Origin: Fibrobacter sp.
GTDB lineage: Bacteria; Fibrobacterota; Fibrobacteria; Fibrobacterales; Fibrobacteraceae
DNA: 64,000 nucleotides
Direction of reading: 5' to 3'
Assembly: GCA_024398965.1 (NCBI GenBank)
Contig: JAKSIF010000006.1
Span: 62,001 to 126,000 of the forward strand
In this document: positions 40,537-49,035 of the stretch, one piece after another
Layout of the letters: each line of letters starts with the position of its first letter
How positions within the stretch are numbered: position 1 is the first letter of the stretch
Made by a program: the position numbers and the translations under genes
The notes under the pieces: generated by a model
Databases searched by the model: none
What the model was told of the DNA's origin: nothing
The model's input: only the letters and a program-made list of their open reading frames with translations

Positions 40537-43500
40537 TTACTTCACCTTGAAAGCCTTGGAGGCAAGAACCTTGTTGCCAGAAACCAGCTTTGCAATAAGG
40601 GTTCCGCGCTTGGGAAGTTCCTCGAAGCGGACTTCGCCATAGGTGCCTTCGAAAGACCTGCTCATCAGCTGGTTGCCCAGCAGGTCGAAGATCTTGAGGG
40701 ACTTTACGCCCTGGGCGTTAGTCTGGACAAAAAGACTTTGGCCGGTAACGAACATTTTGGCGCTTGCTGCAGGGACGGCAACCTTGATTGCTTCGGTGCT
40801 ATCGATAGGCGTTTCGATGACGCGGTCTGCGGTTTCGTTTACAGGACCGTAACCCCACAGGAGTTTGCCCTTGCTACGAATGACGATATAGGGGGCGGCA
40901 GGGGCTTCCTGGTAGTCGCCCTGGTCCTTATCCCAAGTAGGGGCGCCTGCGTAGGCCGGCATATTCTTGTCTGCTTTGTGAATACCGAAACTCCAGCTCT
41001 TAGAAACATCATACTTGGCTGGTTCGCGTGATGTTTCGCATCCTTCACCCATGTTTACGCCTGAGCTTGTAGAAATGTCCATTCGTACACGACCTCCAGC
41101 CACTACGGAATCAAGTACGATGGGTAGGGCCCAGGTGTAGTTCTTTGTCGCTGAATCGTAAGAGTCTTCGACCTTTTGCAAGGACTTATTGCCGCGAATG
41201 GCATTTGTTATGGCCTTGTCATTGGGACACGGTTTGTTGAACCCGGCTTGGTCATAAGCCTGACAAATATTCAAATCAAACATGATGTTGCAACTGGAAA
41301 CTTCCTCTTCGGGAGCCTCGAAATAGATGTACACCACCACACTATCCAGTTGTTCCAAGGTGTGGTTGATGAAGCCCACATTATATACGTCCATATCACC
41401 CCAAGCGTAGTGATACAATTCTGCCTGAATCATATCCATACTAAAGGGGGAAGCGTCAGTAGTTTTGCAATTGTCGCACTTCTTTTCGTAGTAGTCGTTG
41501 CCGCCATTGCTTAGAATGGTGAGAGAGGATGTAAGGACTGCGGATGCGTCAAGACAAACATCAGATATATGGTAATCCTCCCAACTCATGCTGGAAGGAA
41601 CCATGGAATTCTTGCTGTTTGGGGGTGTGCCACCAAAAAGAGCTCCAACAGGGCGCACATACTTGTAATTCCAAGCAGGAGTGTTCTTGCCTTCGGGATT
41701 GGAAGCTCTATGGAATGGATGGTTGTCGTTCTTGTCACCCACGCCATAGACAAAGGAAATATCCCAGGGATTTACGCCCAGGAGGTAGTTCAGCTGGTTG
41801 ATTCCCAATTGCATAAACTTACTGGAGTTCCAGTTCTGCTTACCACCTTCGGGTAGGTTTATTTCCTCAAGATCCTTGGTTACATCGGCATAGGCCAAAA
41901 CATCAATAGTGTTTCCTACATAATAGCGGTTGTATAGCCAAGGTGATATCGAAGACATGTCGTACCACGTAGAACCATAGGAAAGATTACTTGCGAATCC
42001 TGTCATAGAGGGGACGGCTATGGAGGATGTTCCTGAGCTACTTAGGAACGTTAGGTTATTGGCGAGGTTGTATGCGACTTTTTCTGCATAAGACTGTCGG
42101 TTGTCTTCGCTGATTCCATACTTTGATGCAGTATCTTTGTCTTTCAGGAGTAGCTTGTAGAAACCGTAGAGGGCAAAAGTCGTAGAGTTGCTCCAGTCAG
42201 TCGTATGGATTTTTCTCATGCCGTCTCGGGTATGTGCCATCCAACCGCCATTAAAGAAGCCTGTAGTGCTTTCCTGCTGAACGCCAATGGTCTTGTCTTC
42301 TACGGCGTCATTCAGGTAGTTCATTTCCTTTGTTTTTTCGTAGGTTGCGTAATGGAGCGCGATTGCTGCAATGGCCAGCTTGTCATGGTAATAGGAACTA
42401 CCCATATAGGCGGGAGATCCCCAGCCGGCGGCTTCCTTGTTGTACACGAACTTCTTGCCATTGTCGTAGGTGTCCTTGCCTAGAGCCAGAGACTTGGCGA
42501 AGTCGTACATCTTTTCGGCAACGGTAAGACAGCTGTCAGCAAAATCTTTATCGTACTTGGCGTACAGCTTTCCTACAATGGCAAGGCCTGCGGCAATTTC
42601 ACCACCGACATTTGAACCGATTTCACCAAGGCGCAGGTCTCGCTCTGCAGAGCCTCCGCGACCAGTGACGGTCAAGGCATCCTGAGCTTCTGGGCGGCCC
42701 CACCAGCCATGATCGGAACCGAAATTGCCCACGGAAACGACCATGTTGTCTACGATACCCTTGGCGGCACGATAGGAATTGACAAAGAATGCTGCTCCAT
42801 GGGCTGCTTCGCGAAGAACGTCGGGCACATCGTCTGTCTTTACAAAATCACCCTGGTTGTAGGCGTAATGGTCCACATCCTTTGCGGGATTGGTGGCGGA
42901 CATTACGGCCAAAGTCATAAAGGCAAATGCCTGGGTCTGTGATTCCTTCAAATGGTCGCCGCAGTCGTACCAACCACCCTGTAAATCACCTGCCTTTAAG
43001 GTAAAGTCTGCTACCGCATCATCGCCTAGCACGACCTTGCCAGATCCATCCTTGGTGTGGCTGGGACCGTGGAACCAGGATTGGGAATTGCCGCTACGTT
43101 GGATGCCGAAGAATTTCAGGGAGGCGTCCTTCACCATGGTGTAGACGTCATCGCTTACAATGAAGGTACTGGAAATTTCGCTGCCCACCTTGATGCGCAG
43201 GCGCTTTTCAGTAGGGACTGACTGGGGAATGTTTCCTATCTGGATGATTCCTGTGGTTCCAGTAAAATCAATTTTGTAACGCCTCATGTCATTGCTTGCC
43301 GCGTTGGTACCTGCAATGATAGTCCAGTCGGAAGAAGTTTCTACTTCGCTGTTCTTAAAGGTTCCCGTGACCTTGGGGCTCAGGGATTTGCCCATTTCGT
43401 CAACCACTTCGAATTCTTCGGCGGAACCTACAAAGTAGAACTGGCGTTCAGTATCCTTCTTCAGGTAACCTGCCTGGTTTACGCGGATTGGGGAAATCTT

Positions 43501-43770
43501 GGTATTGATGGCGTCGAGATAGGCCTGGTCCAGGGTGTCGGGCATCAGGGCGCCAGCTTCAAAACTAGCAGGGGTCCTGGGGATATCGAGGACACCGATT
43601 TTTTTGGTAATGGTTGTGTCAAACTTGTCTATGACCTTGTCGTCCCAGGTCAGGGGCCATGTGGGGCGAATCAGGTCGTAGGGTGTGGTGGCGGCAACGG
43701 CTGCTGTTCCAGAGAGAGCTGCAATAGCAGTGGCTGCCATAAAATGGGTTGCTTTTTTATTACAAGACAT
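40537..43770 (-). CDS. Secreted GH9-family cellulase with C-terminal sorting-type domain
   Basis: 1077 residues. A signal peptide (AATAIAALSGTAAVAA) is followed by an N-terminal Ig-like CelD_N domain (about 90-210; SPIRVNQAGYLKKDTERQFY). The GH9 (alpha/alpha)6 barrel spans about 215-760 with the catalytic Asp motif GGWYDCGDHLK near 268 and HPFHRASNPEGKNTP near 685. Around 735, where GH9 enzymes have NEV..D.NA with the proton-donor Glu, the sequence is ISDVCLDASAVLTSS, apparently Asp for Glu. A ~240-residue beta region follows, and the last ~75 residues (LKIFDLLGNQLMSRSF to LVSGNKVLASKAFKVK) look like a T9SS sorting domain. It would act on cellulose at the cell surface or outside. Confidence 0.9.
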   Translation of the reverse strand: MSCNKKATHFMAATAIAALSGTAAVAATTPYDLIRPTWPLTWDDKVIDKFDTTITKKIGVLDIPRTPASFEAGALMPDTLDQAYLDAINTKISPIRVNQAGYLKKDTERQFYFVGSAEEFEVVDEMGKSLSPKVTGTFKNSEVETSSDWTIIAGTNAASNDMRRYKIDFTGTTGIIQIGNIPQSVPTEKRLRIKVGSEISSTFIVSDDVYTMVKDASLKFFGIQRSGNSQSWFHGPSHTKDGSGKVVLGDDAVADFTLKAGDLQGGWYDCGDHLKESQTQAFAFMTLAVMSATNPAKDVDHYAYNQGDFVKTDDVPDVLREAAHGAAFFVNSYRAAKGIVDNMVVSVGNFGSDHGWWGRPEAQDALTVTGRGGSAERDLRLGEIGSNVGGEIAAGLAIVGKLYAKYDKDFADSCLTVAEKMYDFAKSLALGKDTYDNGKKFVYNKEAAGWGSPAYMGSSYYHDKLAIAAIALHYATYEKTKEMNYLNDAVEDKTIGVQQESTTGFFNGGWMAHTRDGMRKIHTTDWSNSTTFALYGFYKLLLKDKDTASKYGISEDNRQSYAEKVAYNLANNLTFLSSSGTSSIAVPSMTGFASNLSYGSTWYDMSSISPWLYNRYYVGNTIDVLAYADVTKDLEEINLPEGGKQNWNSSKFMQLGINQLNYLLGVNPWDISFVYGVGDKNDNHPFHRASNPEGKNTPAWNYKYVRPVGALFGGTPPNSKNSMVPSSMSWEDYHISDVCLDASAVLTSSLTILSNGGNDYYEKKCDNCKTTDASPFSMDMIQAELYHYAWGDMDVYNVGFINHTLEQLDSVVVYIYFEAPEEEVSSCNIMFDLNICQAYDQAGFNKPCPNDKAITNAIRGNKSLQKVEDSYDSATKNYTWALPIVLDSVVAGGRVRMDISTSSGVNMGEGCETSREPAKYDVSKSWSFGIHKADKNMPAYAGAPTWDKDQGDYQEAPAAPYIVIRSKGKLLWGYGPVNETADRVIETPIDSTEAIKVAVPAASAKMFVTGQSLFVQTNAQGVKSLKIFDLLGNQLMSRSFEGTYGEVRFEELPKRGTLIAKLVSGNKVLASKAFKVK

Positions 43771-43781
43771 ATGATTTTCCT

Positions 43782-43803
43782 AACCAAATAACGTTATTTG
43801 GTT
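43782..43803. promoter_or_regulatory. Perfect 22-bp palindrome at the GH9 transcription start (operator or leader hairpin)
   Basis: Half-site AACCAAATAAC is followed immediately by its exact complement. It lies between the predicted -10 box and the ribosome site (TTAGGA) of the GH9 gene and covers about -3 to +18 of the predicted transcript. The central AACGTT is typical of LacI-type operators. As RNA it would form a hairpin next to the ribosome site. Confidence 0.65.
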
Positions 43804-43805
43804 CC

Positions 43806-43834
43806 AATATAAAAAGATTGCTGGAATCTTACAA
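43806..43834 (-). promoter_or_regulatory. Predicted housekeeping promoter of the GH9 gene
   Basis: On the minus strand TTGTAA (43834-43829), a 17-bp spacer, then TATATT (43811-43806). Transcription would begin near 43799, inside the palindrome. Confidence 0.55.
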
Positions 43835-43888
43835 GCGTTTGTTACAAATATCTTGCAATGTTTGGTTTAAATGAAAATAAGAGTGGTA

Positions 43889-45094
43889 TTATTCAAATCT
43901 CAATGCTTCGATAGGATCCAGTCGGCTGGCCTTTCGGGCGGGATACCATCCGAAGAAAACGCCTGTCATGAAGCAGACGCCAAAGCTGACCACGACGCTT
44001 GTCAGTGACACGCTCATGGGCCAGTTTAGAATGGACTTTACCGCCTGGGAGGCGCCGATGCCCAGGGCGATTCCGATGAGGCCGCCCAGCAGGCTGATGG
44101 CAACGGATTCAAAAAGGAACTGCAGGAGAATGTCGCGACCCCGGGCACCGATGGCCATGCGTAGCCCGATTTCCTTGGTGCGTTCCGTAACGGAGACATA
44201 CATGATGTTCATGATGCCGATACCGCCAACAAACAAGCTGATGCCTGCAATTACCGTAAGGACTAAGGACAACATATCGGAAGTGTTGGTCATCATTGTG
44301 ATCATTTCTTCCTGGGTGAAGATGCGGAAGGGGTCCGTAGGACGAGTCCATTGGCGGCGTTCCTTCAGGATGCCCATGATTTCTTCGGTAGCCTGTTCCG
44401 CATAGCCTTCGCCGATGGTGTTTGCAAAAATCTGGCGGATTTCCGTGGTGGCGTTAAAGCGTTTCATCACCGTCTGGTAGGGAGCGAAGATGACGTCGTC
44501 CTGGTCCTGCCCGAAGTCGCCGCCGCCCTTGCCTTTAAGGGTGCCGATGACTTTCAGCGGGATGCTCTTGTACCTGATGGTTTTTCCCAGAGGGTTGCCT
44601 TCGGGGAACAGGTTCTTGACAACGGTCTGTCCGATGACGCAGACTTTTGCCATACGGTCGGCGTTGTCGTCAAACATGACGCCTTCGTCGATTTCGTAAT
44701 TACGGATTTTGAGATAGTCCGACGAAATGCCGCTAAGGGCCGTGGGGGAGTTGTTGTTCCCTGCAATGGCTTGCCCGCCGGCGGTAATCATGGGGGACAC
44801 TGCATCGATGTACTGCGCCTCTTCCCGAAGGGCGATGACGTCGGCCTCTTCCAGGGAAACAGCCGATTCCGTCTGGACGCCGCCACGACGGTCCCGGTTC
44901 GGCATGATGATGATGGCGTTGGTGCCCATGGATGTCATCTGGTCCTTGATGGACTGCTTGGAGCCTTCGCCCATGGCCACCATGGCGATGACGGCTGCCA
45001 CACCGATGACGATGCCTAACACCGAAAGGAAGGTCCGCATGCGGTTGCGGAACAAAGCCTTCAACGCAATTTTCATCAGGACAAACGGACTCAT
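43889..45094 (-). CDS. MacB-like ABC transporter permease
   Basis: 401 residues with the MacB/FtsX topology. Helix 1 is at about 20-43 (TFLSVLGIVIGVAAVIAMVA). A large periplasmic MacB_PCD domain spans about 45-260 (GISSDYLKIRNYEIDEG, then GQTVVKNLFPEGNPLGKTIR). Three C-terminal helices carry GGIGIMNIMYVSVTERTKEIGLRMAIGA and end in ARKASRLDPIEALRFE. Such permeases transmit ATPase motion to periplasmic partners to extrude peptides, macrolides or lipoproteins. It overlaps its ATPase gene by one base. No MacA-type adaptor is adjacent. Confidence 0.92.
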   Translation of the reverse strand: MSPFVLMKIALKALFRNRMRTFLSVLGIVIGVAAVIAMVAMGEGSKQSIKDQMTSMGTNAIIIMPNRDRRGGVQTESAVSLEEADVIALREEAQYIDAVSPMITAGGQAIAGNNNSPTALSGISSDYLKIRNYEIDEGVMFDDNADRMAKVCVIGQTVVKNLFPEGNPLGKTIRYKSIPLKVIGTLKGKGGGDFGQDQDDVIFAPYQTVMKRFNATTEIRQIFANTIGEGYAEQATEEIMGILKERRQWTRPTDPFRIFTQEEMITMMTNTSDMLSLVLTVIAGISLFVGGIGIMNIMYVSVTERTKEIGLRMAIGARGRDILLQFLFESVAISLLGGLIGIALGIGASQAVKSILNWPMSVSLTSVVVSFGVCFMTGVFFGWYPARKASRLDPIEALRFE

Positions 45095-45912
45095 CAGGCA
45101 CCCTCCCCGCGACGGACTTCGCCGGAGGCTTTGCTTGAATCTTCGTCGGCTCCGGAATCGTCGTCAAAAACTTCGGGCGGAGGCAGCGCCTCAAGGGCTG
45201 CGCGGGCGTCCGCCACGTTCTCGTTGATTACATCCTTTTTCAGGAGGCCGTCCCGTAGTGTAATAGTGCGTCCGCTGAAGGTGGCGATGTCCGGCTCGTG
45301 GGTCACGAAGGCGATGGTCTTTCCCTGGCGGTGCAGTTCCTGGAAGATCATCATGATTTCGTAACTGGTGCGGGTGTCCAGGTTTCCTGTGGCTTCGTCT
45401 GCGAGAATGATGACAGGGTCGTTGACAAGGGCGCGGGCGATGGCCACACGTTGCTGCTGACCGCCGGACATCTGGTTGGGCAGGTGGTTCATGCGGTCCT
45501 GAAGCCCCACCATTTCCAGGGCTTTTATGGCGCGTCGCCGGCGTTCCGAGGCGGATATCCTGGAATTATAAAGCAGGGGCAGTTCCACGTTCTCTAACGC
45601 GGTAGTGCGACTCAGCAAGTTGTAACTCTGAAAGACAAAACCCAGTTTCTGGTTACGAATGCGGGCAAGGGCGTCCCGCTTCAGCCTTTCGGTATGTTCC
45701 CCGTCCAAAATGTAGTGGCCGCTGGTAGGCTTGTCCATGCATCCAAGGATGTTCAGCATGGTGGACTTGCCGGACCCGCTGGTGCCCATGATCGTTACGA
45801 ATTCTCCCTGGCGGATGTCAAAACTAACGCCTCGAAGGGCGTGGACGGTTTCGTCGCCCATTTTGAAGTCTCGCCGCAGGTTTTGTACCGATAGAATGGA
45901 TTTTTCGCACAT
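45094..45912 (-). CDS. MacB/LolD-like ABC transporter ATPase
   Basis: 272 residues. Walker A GTSGSGKST, Q-loop FQSYNLL, signature LSGGQ-equivalent MSGGQQQRVAIARAL, Walker B VIILADEATGNLD and H-loop FVTHEPDIA are all present. It groups with the LolD/MacB/FtsE type ATPases and pairs with the overlapping permease gene. A ~40-residue acidic C-terminal tail (PPPEVFDDDSGADEDSSK) is an unusual extension. It is the first gene of the pair, divergent from the OmpA gene. Confidence 0.93.
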   Translation of the reverse strand: MCEKSILSVQNLRRDFKMGDETVHALRGVSFDIRQGEFVTIMGTSGSGKSTMLNILGCMDKPTSGHYILDGEHTERLKRDALARIRNQKLGFVFQSYNLLSRTTALENVELPLLYNSRISASERRRRAIKALEMVGLQDRMNHLPNQMSGGQQQRVAIARALVNDPVIILADEATGNLDTRTSYEIMMIFQELHRQGKTIAFVTHEPDIATFSGRTITLRDGLLKKDVINENVADARAALEALPPPEVFDDDSGADEDSSKASGEVRRGEGA

Positions 45913-46023
45913 TATTGCAAAGTTAGATGTTTTTGATACTCAAAAAGTTGCGTTAAATCACAAAAAGGGGGTGGTGTTGAGAGAAAAGCAATGAAATATG
46001 GTGTATCAAGGATAGTGCGCCCC

Positions 46024-46051
46024 TTGAACTTTGTTACAAAAAAGCTACATT
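46024..46051 (+). promoter_or_regulatory. Possible promoter of the OmpA gene, with leader hairpin
   Basis: TTGAAC (46024-46029), 16 bp, TACATT (46046-46051). The ~75-nt leader contains AAAAATGG (46069-46076) pairing with CCATTTTT (46096-46103), and AGAGGAG before the ATG at 46134. Confidence 0.4.
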
Positions 46052-46133
46052 TCCCCGTCGAATGTACAAAAAATGGTCCGTATGGGTTTTGGATTCCATT
46101 TTTAAACGGATCATGAATTCTAGAGGAGATACA

Positions 46134-48509
46134 ATGAAAAAAATCATTGGTATATCATTACTCGCTGGCGGTATGGCCTTTGCCCAGTCCGGGCTTATGG
46201 GTGGAACCTCCGGTATTCATCAGCACAACGCTTATACCCTTGGTCAGTGGGGTATCGAAGCCGGTACCGGTGGCGATGTGACCTTTGACTCCTGGTCCCA
46301 TTCCCGTGGTGGCGAAGTTTACAAGAATGGTGGAAAGGACGTGTTCCATGACTTTTCCGGTTCTCTGGCTGGTAACGTTCACGGTGCTATCGGTCTTGCC
46401 GATTTCTTGGACATCGGTATGGCTCTGCCCCTTTACTATGACCACGCCAATGCCCACGGCATCCTGCCCGGCGGCGAAGGTGACCTTTGGAAGGCCTCCC
46501 GTGGTGACGTGGACATGTGGATGAAGATCAACCCCATTGGCGACGAACATACCCTGTTCGCCATGGCTGCTATTGTTGATTTGTATCTCCCCACTGGCGA
46601 CAAGGGCGTAGGTGTCCGTCCCCGTCATGCCTGGTACTTGAATGAAGAAGGCGGCGAAACTCAGCCGTATTCCTCCGACGACCTGAACATTGGCGCTACC
46701 TTGGTGTTCACCTTGAACTTCTCCAACATGGGCGCTCCCATTATTTGGAATACCCACGCTGGTGTTGTCTATGCCAACGAAGGTACCTCCACCTTGGTCT
46801 ATGGCACCGGTGTTAACTGGCTGGCCCTCTCCTGGATGGAAGTCTTTGCTGAATTCTCCGGCGAAATGCTGATCGAAGACGGTTACTATCCTCGCGATCC
46901 CAAGGATGACCCCATGCTCCTGACTCCGGGTCTTCGTTTCCACCTGCCGTGGAACATCGACTTCTCCATTGGTCTTGACGTGGCTGTCCGTGCTCTGCGT
47001 AACTTCGGTTACGACTACAAGGACGAAATGCATGAAATTGAAAACTACACCATCGGTTATACCGACAAGCATGGTACCAAGGTTCGCTACGGTTACGTTC
47101 CGACCCCGAACTATGCCGGTACTGCTAACCTGACCTGGCGCTTCGGTGGCAAGCTGAACCGCGACAGCGACAAGGATGGTGTTAAGGATGAACTGGATAA
47201 GTGCCCGCATACTCCGGAAGTTGCAACTGTGGACTCCGTTGGCTGCCCCATTGACTCCGATGGCGATGGCCTGATTGACGGTCTCGACAAGTGCCCCAAG
47301 ACTCCGAAGGGTGCTGAAATCGATACTACTGGTTGCCCCATCGACTCTGACGGCGACGGCATCTTCGATGGCCTTGACCAGTGCGCTGACACCCCGAAGG
47401 ATGTGATTGTTGATTCCACCGGTTGCGCTATGGATACCGATAAGGACGGCGTACCTGATGGCCATGACAAGTGCCCCAACACCTTGCCTGGTGCAGCTGT
47501 TGATTCTACCGGTTGCCCGGCCGACAGCGACAAGGATGGTGTAACCGACGCTCTCGATAGCTGTGCAGATACTCCGAACGGTGCTGCCGTTGACTCTGTT
47601 GGCTGCCCCATTGACAGCGACAAGGATGGCGTATTCGACGGTCTCGATATGTGCCCCAACACCAAGGAAGGTGCTAAGGTTGATGAACACGGTTGCGACA
47701 ACGACGCTGATGGCGACGGTGTTGTAAACGAACTCGACAAGTGCCCCAACACTAAGGAAGGCGTTGCTGTTGACTCTACCGGCTGCCCCATGGATTCTGA
47801 CAAGGATGGCGTTAAGGACGACGTAGACAAGTGCCCCAACACCAAGGAAGGCCTTGAAGTCGACGAAACCGGTTGCCCGCTTGACTTCGACAAGGACGGC
47901 GTGCCCGATGCATTCGACAAGTGCCCCAACACCAAGGAAGGCGTGCCTGTTGATTCTACCGGCTGCAGCGCTGATAAGGACAAGGATGGTGTACCTGATG
48001 GTCTCGACCAGTGCCCCAACACTCCGAAGAATGCTCCGGTAGACTCCGTTGGCTGCCCGCTTGACTCCGACAATGACGGCGTTCCTGACTACCAGGATAA
48101 GTGCCCCAACACCTTGGAAGGTGTGAAGATTGACGCTAAGGGCTGCCCGGTCAACAAGAAGGAAGACCTGGAACGCTTGAAGAAGGGCATTGAATTCGAA
48201 AGCGGTTCCGCTAAGCTGACCAAGTCCAGCTACGCAACCCTCGACGATATCATCAGCCTGATGAAGAAGATCGAATCTGCAAACCTGGAAGTTCAGGGCC
48301 ATACCGATAACACCGGTTCTGCTGAAGGTAACAAGAAGCTTTCTCAGGAACGTGCCCAGGCTGTGGTTGACTACTTCACTCAGAACGGCATCGATGCTGA
48401 ACGCGTCCGTGCAGTTGGCTTCGGTCAGGACAAGCCCATCGCCGACAACAAGACCAAGAAGGGTCGTGCTAAGAACCGTCGCGTGGAACTGATCCCGTTC
48501 CAGAAGTAA
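46134..48509 (+). CDS. OmpA-family outer-membrane protein with eleven thrombospondin-type-3 repeats
   Basis: 791 residues from ATG 46134, with AGGAG six bases upstream. A signal peptide (IIGISLLAGGMAFAQ) is followed by a barrel-like domain (about 20-340; many aromatic strands such as SFGLD-like DFSIGLDVAVRAL). Eleven calcium-binding repeats of exactly 30 residues follow (about 344-673; DSDKDGVxDxxDKCPxT type). The C-terminal OmpA peptidoglycan-binding domain has IEFESGSAKLTKSSYATLDD, LEVQGHTDNTGSAEGNK, LSQERAQAVVDYF and KNRRVELIPF. It links the outer membrane to the cell wall across a long rigid spacer. Codon bias suggests very high expression. Similar proteins are abundant in Fibrobacter envelopes; a cellulose-adhesion role is possible, not shown. 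Confidence 0.93.
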   Translation: MKKIIGISLLAGGMAFAQSGLMGGTSGIHQHNAYTLGQWGIEAGTGGDVTFDSWSHSRGGEVYKNGGKDVFHDFSGSLAGNVHGAIGLADFLDIGMALPLYYDHANAHGILPGGEGDLWKASRGDVDMWMKINPIGDEHTLFAMAAIVDLYLPTGDKGVGVRPRHAWYLNEEGGETQPYSSDDLNIGATLVFTLNFSNMGAPIIWNTHAGVVYANEGTSTLVYGTGVNWLALSWMEVFAEFSGEMLIEDGYYPRDPKDDPMLLTPGLRFHLPWNIDFSIGLDVAVRALRNFGYDYKDEMHEIENYTIGYTDKHGTKVRYGYVPTPNYAGTANLTWRFGGKLNRDSDKDGVKDELDKCPHTPEVATVDSVGCPIDSDGDGLIDGLDKCPKTPKGAEIDTTGCPIDSDGDGIFDGLDQCADTPKDVIVDSTGCAMDTDKDGVPDGHDKCPNTLPGAAVDSTGCPADSDKDGVTDALDSCADTPNGAAVDSVGCPIDSDKDGVFDGLDMCPNTKEGAKVDEHGCDNDADGDGVVNELDKCPNTKEGVAVDSTGCPMDSDKDGVKDDVDKCPNTKEGLEVDETGCPLDFDKDGVPDAFDKCPNTKEGVPVDSTGCSADKDKDGVPDGLDQCPNTPKNAPVDSVGCPLDSDNDGVPDYQDKCPNTLEGVKIDAKGCPVNKKEDLERLKKGIEFESGSAKLTKSSYATLDDIISLMKKIESANLEVQGHTDNTGSAEGNKKLSQERAQAVVDYFTQNGIDAERVRAVGFGQDKPIADNKTKKGRAKNRRVELIPFQK
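47163..48152 (+). repeat. Eleven tandem 90-bp repeats (30 codons each)
   Basis: Eleven units of exactly 90 bp with no length change. Each encodes DxDxDGxxDxxDxC, a Pro/Thr segment and a GC-x-x ending. The nucleotide sequence is diverged between units, but protein motifs are kept, so the array is old and selected rather than freshly expanded. Confidence 0.9.
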
Positions 48510-48536
48510 TATCTAGCAAGTAGATCTTACGGATAT

Positions 48537-48579
48537 AAAAAGTCCGCCTCCGGTTTCCGGGGGCGGTCTTTGTTTTTTA
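48537..48579 (+). terminator. Terminator of the OmpA gene
   Basis: GTCCGCCTCCGG, loop TTT, CCGGGGGCGGTC, then TTTGTTTTTT. Confidence 0.85.
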
Positions 48580-48587
48580 CAGGTAAT

Positions 48588-49007
48588 TTATTTGGATTTA
48601 AAAACCCATTTTTTATAAAGCGTAAAACTTGCAAGAACGTAAACAACGTTGGCGATGACATTTGCAAGATAGCTGGGCTTCATGAACTGGGAAGCGAATT
48701 CGGCAACAGGTTTGCACCATGGAGCGTTTGTCAGCAGGTAGACGGAACCTTCCAAGACAAGAAGATTTAGACCGTAGGCGCAGAGAAACACTATCAGGAA
48801 TCGTGTCACCTCGGTACGTTTTTCATTGTTGCTTTTGAAGTTCCAGATGCGATTCATCAGATAGCTGTTGCATCCTCCGGCGATGAATCCAAGGAAGTTT
48901 GAAAGTTCCAGGTTCCAGTCCAGAAGCTGGTGTAGCACCCAGACTACCAGTAACGTAATCAGGGTGTTCATGATACCGATGAGATTGTATTTGACAAAGT
49001 GAAGCAT
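48588..49007 (-). CDS. GtrA-family membrane protein
   Basis: 139 residues from ATG 49007. Four hydrophobic helices, starting FVKYNLIGIMNTLITLLVVW, with GFIAGGCNSYLMNRIWNFKS between helices 2 and 3 and FTLYKKWVFKSK at the end, are the GtrA pattern. GtrA proteins are thought to flip or assist undecaprenyl-linked sugars for envelope glycosylation. An in-frame upstream extension runs into the oppositely oriented CoA-transferase gene and is unlikely. Only 28 bp separate the two divergent starts. Confidence 0.85.
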   Translation of the reverse strand: MLHFVKYNLIGIMNTLITLLVVWVLHQLLDWNLELSNFLGFIAGGCNSYLMNRIWNFKSNNEKRTEVTRFLIVFLCAYGLNLLVLEGSVYLLTNAPWCKPVAEFASQFMKPSYLANVIANVVYVLASFTLYKKWVFKSK

Positions 49008-49035
49008 CCCGCTGAAAATAACTATTTTCGTTGGT

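Noticed and set aside
46158-48302. 714-codon minus-strand frame opposite the OmpA gene
   Set aside because: Repeat structure and codon bias of the sense gene keep the antisense frame open; it has no ribosome site and no recognisable domain.
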